Source: Zoogloea sp021286885
GTDB taxonomy: Bacteria; Pseudomonadota; Gammaproteobacteria; Burkholderiales; Rhodocyclaceae
NCBI RefSeq assembly: GCF_041915215.1
Contig: NZ_JAYSBV010000003.1
Strand: one strand, 5' to 3'
Length of the DNA: 64,000 nucleotides
The notes below the pieces were generated by a model. The model saw nothing but the letters and a program-made list of their open reading frames with translations. It was not told the origin of the DNA and made no database searches. The position numbers were made by a program, and so were the translations under genes. This document shows, piece by piece, positions 60,675 through 64,000 of this stretch (within the stretch, counting starts at the first letter, position 1; each line of letters starts with the position of its first letter).

Positions 60675-61499
60675 CTAGCGGGGGCCGGGCGGCGCTTCGG
60701 CCAGATACCACAGGGTATCGTAAGACGCGGGCAGGCCGGGGGCTTCCCGGTAGCCTTCGTAGGCCGCGCTGAGCCGGGCCCAGGCAGCCTTGCCCAGGGG
60801 GGCGCGGCGGGCGCCGGTCTGGTGGGCGCCCAGGGTTTTGATGTCTTTGAGCAGGCTCATCAGGTCGGGGGCCCAGGCCTTGAGGGTGGCGCGCTCGTGG
60901 TGCAGGACCCGGAAGCCGGCTGCGGCCAGATGGGTTTCCAACTGTTCGGGCGGGGTGAAGCGCAGCACGTGGGCGCCTTCGCCCCCATCGACCGCCCGGA
61001 AGGCGGCGCGCAGTTCGCCCAGGGTGCCGGGGCCCAGGGTGCATAGCCAGAGCCGGCCTCCGGGGCGCAGAACCCGGGCCATGCCGGCCAGGGTGCGGCC
61101 CGGTTCGCACCATTGGATTGCGTAGCTGGACCACAGCGCATCAATGCTGGCCGGGGCCAGGGGAAGGTGCTCCAGATCGCCGCACACGGGCAGGGCGAGG
61201 CCGGCTGGGTGGCGGGCCAGCATGGCGGGGGCAAAATCGAGGGCCAGTAACCGGGCGGCAGGGAAGCGGGCGGCCAGGCCGGGCAGCGCATAGCCGGTGC
61301 CGCAGCCCGCATCCAGCACGGTATTGGGGCAGAACGCAGGGTCGGCACCGGCGAGGCTCAGGAGCCGGTCGCAGGCGGCGCGCTGGACGTGGGCAACTGC
61401 GTCGTAGGCGGGAGCGGCCTTGTCGAAGGCGGCGCGCACGGCCCGCTTGGGGGCGGGGGCGGTGGGTGGGGTGGATTCAGGAACGGCAGTCACGGACAA
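60675..61499 (-). CDS. bioC: Malonyl-ACP O-methyltransferase
   Basis: BioC methylates malonyl-ACP to start pimelate assembly. The 274-residue class I methyltransferase has FDKAAPAYDAVAHVQRAACDRLL near residue 23. The SAM-binding motif VLDAGCGTGYALPGLAARFP is near 61, and LPLAPASIDALWSSYAIQWC is motif II/III. The start overlaps bioH by about 20 bp; a later start is possible. The position in the bio operon supports BioC over other methyltransferases. Confidence 0.92.
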   Translation of the reverse strand: MSVTAVPESTPPTAPAPKRAVRAAFDKAAPAYDAVAHVQRAACDRLLSLAGADPAFCPNTVLDAGCGTGYALPGLAARFPAARLLALDFAPAMLARHPAGLALPVCGDLEHLPLAPASIDALWSSYAIQWCEPGRTLAGMARVLRPGGRLWLCTLGPGTLGELRAAFRAVDGGEGAHVLRFTPPEQLETHLAAAGFRVLHHERATLKAWAPDLMSLLKDIKTLGAHQTGARRAPLGKAAWARLSAAYEGYREAPGLPASYDTLWYLAEAPPGPR

Positions 61500-62223
61500 A
61501 GCTTTCCAGCAGGCTCACCCATTCTTGCGGACGGGAGAGGAAGGGGGCGTGGCCGCTCCCGGCAAGGACGCTCAGGCGCCCCTGGGGGAGTTGGTCGGCC
61601 AGGCGGATGGCGGCTTCCACCGGCATCAGGGTGTCCTTGTCGCCATGGAGCACCCGAACCGGCAGCTGCAGGGTGGACAGGCTGGCACGCAGATCGGTTT
61701 CCGCCAGCAGCTCCAGGCCCAGGGCGAGGGCGGGCAGATGCGCGGGGCCGGTGGGGCTGAGGGCGCCACCCAGGGTGTTGGCCACGCTGCGTCGGGCTTG
61801 GTCACCCAGGCTTTGCAGGGCCACGAAGCGGCGCTGGGTGGGCTCCGGGCTGGCGCCGAAGGCGGCCTGAAAGTCGGTCAGGGTGGCGGCATCGAGGGCG
61901 CAGGGCCAGTCGTTGCCCTGCACGAAGCGGGGGGTCGCGCCAGTCAGCACCAGGGCGCGGATGTGCGCCGGGTGGCGGCGGGCCAGATCCAGGGCCAGCA
62001 GGGCGCCCAGGGACCAGCCCACCACGATGGCGCCCGGGGGAATCGCCGGCAGCAGGGCGTCGGCCCAGTCGGCCAGGGCCGGGCCGCAGGCGGGGGCGTC
62101 TGCGTGGCCGGGCAGGGCCGGGGTGTGAATCTCGAAATCGGCGGGCCACAGGGGCGCCAGCGGGGCCCACACGGCGGGGCTGAGCCCCCAGCCGTGGAGC
62201 AGCACCAGGGTGGGGCGGCTCAT
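61477..62223 (-). CDS. bioH: Pimeloyl-ACP methyl ester carboxylesterase
   Basis: BioH cleaves the methyl ester to free pimeloyl-ACP. The 248-residue alpha/beta hydrolase has HGWGLSPAVW near residue 10, the nucleophile in VVGWSLGALLALDLA near 71, and the Asp in VLHGDKDTLMP. The catalytic His is in GSGHAPFLSRP. Its ATG overlaps the bioF stop (ATGA). A longer N terminus would lie inside bioF and is not conserved. Confidence 0.93.
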   Translation of the reverse strand: MSRPTLVLLHGWGLSPAVWAPLAPLWPADFEIHTPALPGHADAPACGPALADWADALLPAIPPGAIVVGWSLGALLALDLARRHPAHIRALVLTGATPRFVQGNDWPCALDAATLTDFQAAFGASPEPTQRRFVALQSLGDQARRSVANTLGGALSPTGPAHLPALALGLELLAETDLRASLSTLQLPVRVLHGDKDTLMPVEAAIRLADQLPQGRLSVLAGSGHAPFLSRPQEWVSLLESFVRDCRS

Positions 62224-63425
62224 GGGCGGGCCTCCAGCCGTACGAGGGCGGCAATCAGCTGATCCACCTGGGCCAGGCTGTGGGCGGCGCTCAGCACGAT
62301 GCGCAGCCGGGCGCTGCCCTTGGGCACGGTGGGCGGGCGGATGGCGGGCACCCACAGGCCTTCGGCTTCCAGGGCGCGGGAGACGGCCAGGGTTTCGTGG
62401 TTGTCGCCGATCACCAGGGGCTGGATGGGGGTGTCGGAAGGCAGCAGCTGCCAGCGCGTGAGCCCCGCCAGCCCGGCCTTGAGGCGGGCGATGAGGCGGG
62501 CCAGATGGGCGCGGCGGGCGTCGCCCTGTTCGATCAGGTCAACCGCAGTCAGTACCGCATGGGCCAGCAGGGGCGGGGCGCCGGTGGTGAAGATGTAGCT
62601 GCGGGTCTTGTTGACCAGCCATTCGATCACGTCGCGCCGGCCCGCCACGAAGGCGCCGCCCACCCCGGCGGCCTTGCCCAGGGTGCCCATGTAGAGGATG
62701 CGCGGCGAACTGAGCCCGAAGTGGGCCAGGCTGCCGCGCCCCTGGGGGCCGATCACCCCGAAGCCGTGGGCGTCATCCACCAGCAGCCAGGCCTTGTGGG
62801 CTTCGGCCAGGGCGAGGAGTTCGGGCAGCGGGGCGAGATCCCCGTCCATGCTGAACACCCCGTCGGTCACGATGAGCTTGCGCGGTGCGCGGGAGGCTTC
62901 CAGCCGGGCGGCCAGGGCGGCCACGTCGTTGTGGGGATAGCGGATCAGCTCGGCCCGGGAGAGCAGGGCCCCATCCACCAGGGAGGCGTGGTTGAGCTTG
63001 TCGGCAAAAATCGCGTCGCCCCGGCCCAGCAGGGCGGGCATCACGCCGATGTTGGCCATGAAGCCGGTGGAAAACTCCAGGGCGGCCTCCATGCCCACAA
63101 AGGCGGCGAGGCGGGCTTCCATGTCGGCATTGACCTGGTAATGGCCGCTCACCAGCTGGGAGGCGCCGGAGCCCACGCCCCAGCGCCGGGTGCCCTCGAT
63201 GGCGGCCTCGGCCAGGGCGGGCTCGTTGGCGAGGCCCAGGTAGTCGTTGGAGCAGAAGGCGAGCAGCGGGCCGGGCAGGTCGTCCCGCTGGGCCAGGGGG
63301 CCGCAGGGGGTTTGCAGATTGCGGCGCTGGCGGTAGAGGCCGGCTTCTTTGAGGGCGGCCAGCTCGCCGGGCAGGCTGGCGAGGGGGTCGAGGGCGTCGT
63401 TGGGGTTGAAGGGCGTATCAGTCAA
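62220..63425 (-). CDS. bioF: 8-amino-7-oxononanoate synthase
   Basis: BioF condenses pimeloyl-ACP with Ala. The 401-residue PLP enzyme includes LLAFCSNDYLGLAN near residue 52, GSGASQLVSGHYQ near 85, DDAHGFGVIG near 220 and the PLP-Lys segment MGTLGKAAGVGGAF near 250. No ATG or GTG precedes the conserved region. The start is taken as TTG at 63425, which has GGAGG 7 bp upstream and overlaps the bioA stop by 8 bp, consistent with coupled translation. Confidence 0.93.
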   Translation of the reverse strand: MTDTPFNPNDALDPLASLPGELAALKEAGLYRQRRNLQTPCGPLAQRDDLPGPLLAFCSNDYLGLANEPALAEAAIEGTRRWGVGSGASQLVSGHYQVNADMEARLAAFVGMEAALEFSTGFMANIGVMPALLGRGDAIFADKLNHASLVDGALLSRAELIRYPHNDVAALAARLEASRAPRKLIVTDGVFSMDGDLAPLPELLALAEAHKAWLLVDDAHGFGVIGPQGRGSLAHFGLSSPRILYMGTLGKAAGVGGAFVAGRRDVIEWLVNKTRSYIFTTGAPPLLAHAVLTAVDLIEQGDARRAHLARLIARLKAGLAGLTRWQLLPSDTPIQPLVIGDNHETLAVSRALEAEGLWVPAIRPPTVPKGSARLRIVLSAAHSLAQVDQLIAALVRLEARP

Positions 63426-64000
63426 GGCTGGCCTCCAGGGCGGCCCGGGTCTGGTGGGCCAGGAAGGCGATTTCGGCATCGCTCAGGATATAAGGCGGCA
63501 GGGTATACACCGTGTTGCCGATGGGGCGCAGCAGCAACTCGCGCTTGAGGGCTTCGGTGAAGAAGCGGCGCGCAAAGCCGGTGGGGGCGCCCTCCACGTC
63601 GAAGGCCAGGATCATGCCGCGCTGGCGCAGGTGGCGTACCTGGGGATGATCCCCCACGGCGGCCTGGAAGGCGGCGCCGAGCCGGGCGGCGGCGGTCTGG
63701 TTGCGGGCGATCACGTCGTCTTGGGCGAAGATGTCCAGGGTCGCCAGGGCGGCCCGGCAGGCCAGCGGGTTGCCGGTGTAAGAGTGGGAGTGCAGAAAGC
63801 CCCGGGCGGTCTCGTCGGCGTAGAAGGCGGCGTAGATGGCGTCAGTCGAAAGCACGATGGAGAGGGGCAGGTAGCCCCCCGAGATGCCCTTGGAGAGGCA
63901 GATGAAGTCCGGCCAGATGCCCGCCTGTTCGCAGGCAAAGAAGGTGCCGGTGCGGCCGCAGCCCACGGCGATCTCATCGGCGATCAGGAGTACCCGGTAG
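63418..64000 (-). CDS. bioA: Adenosylmethionine--8-amino-7-oxononanoate transaminase (C-terminal part)
   Basis: About 194 C-terminal residues are visible; the gene runs off the right edge. The segment LLIADEIAVGCGRTG holds the PLP-interacting Asp. The PLP Lys lies in FICLSKGISGGYLPLS, and HSHSYTGNPLACRAALATLDI is typical BioA sequence. The usual GFGRTG reads GCGRTG here. It is the first visible gene of the biotin operon. The frame stays open through base 64000, so this is an edge truncation, not a break. Confidence 0.93.
   Translation of the reverse strand, partial: YRVLLIADEIAVGCGRTGTFFACEQAGIWPDFICLSKGISGGYLPLSIVLSTDAIYAAFYADETARGFLHSHSYTGNPLACRAALATLDIFAQDDVIARNQTAAARLGAAFQAAVGDHPQVRHLRQRGMILAFDVEGAPTGFARRFFTEALKRELLLRPIGNTVYTLPPYILSDAEIAFLAHQTRAALEASLD

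Noticed and set aside
1..64000. tRNA or rRNA genes
   Set aside because: No intergenic stretch showed a cloverleaf with conserved T-arm sequence by eye; a covariance scan would be needed to exclude a missed tRNA.

Overview
The window reads as a chromosomal segment of a GC-rich betaproteobacterium, plausibly of the Rhodocyclales (Azospira/Dechloromonas-like). This rests on the rpsB-tsf-pyrH-frr-uppS-cdsA-dxr-rseP-bamA-skp-lpxD-fabZ-lpxA-lpxB-rnhB gene order, the pqqABCDE operon, a bioA-F-H-C-D operon, and G+C-rich codon use throughout. The genus is an inference; no rRNA gene is present to test it.

Layout. 1-0.7 kb: the tail of an unseen gene overlapping a DUF4276 (TOPRIM-like) gene. 0.7-5.2 kb, minus strand: flavodoxin, a membrane/coiled-coil/zinc-ribbon protein, and glnD. 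5.3-21.8 kb, plus strand: the translation / isoprenoid / envelope-biogenesis supercluster, ending in a SpoU-type rRNA methyltransferase and a secreted SRPBCC protein. 21.8-29 kb, minus strand: a YbjN-like protein, the sulfate-uptake operon cysTWA with a translationally coupled CysB-family regulator, a periplasmic thioredoxin-like protein, a BNR/sialidase-like exported protein and a DUF2076 protein. 29.3-34.2 kb: sbcD-sbcC.

34.3-41.76 kb is the most unusual part: a CRISPR locus with two arrays of one 37-bp repeat, each with its own copy of a conserved ~120-bp leader and both read leftwards. Between them lies a minus-strand gene set: a 45-codon remnant resembling the N terminus of Cmr1, a 38-codon cas6 remnant that looks like an N terminus joined to a C terminus, csx16, a Card1/Can2-type CARF nuclease, an NE0113-type CARF/ring-nuclease protein, cas2, cas1, a second divergent Cas1-like gene lacking most of the Cas1 catalytic residues (cas1'), and a second cas2 (cas2'). 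There is no cas10 and no complete Cmr/Csm or cas6 gene in the window. The locus therefore looks like a type III-B system that lost its effector block but kept the cyclic-oligoadenylate accessory genes and an unusual doubled adaptation module.

41.9-43.9 kb is lower in G+C, with two zinc-ribbon membrane proteins (TM2, DUF805) and an AT-rich gene-free stretch. 43.9-46.4 kb is katG with a candidate leader ORF and an OxyR-like site. 46.4-48.2 kb is a DUF1826 gene and a COG0523 zinc GTPase behind a Zur-box-like palindrome. 48.2-50.8 kb is an EamA transporter divergent from a MocR-type regulator. 50.8-55.2 kb is pqqEDCBA (minus) divergent from an S33 prolyl-aminopeptidase-like hydrolase. 55.3-57 kb holds small uncharacterised proteins including a DUF1877 member. 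57-57.8 kb is nudC. 57.8-59.8 kb is an overlapping AAA ATPase / TOPRIM-like pair resembling two-gene phage-defence modules. 59.9 kb to the right edge is the biotin operon, ending inside bioA.

All coordinates and motif statements come from reading the sequence. Family names come from motif recognition without any database search.
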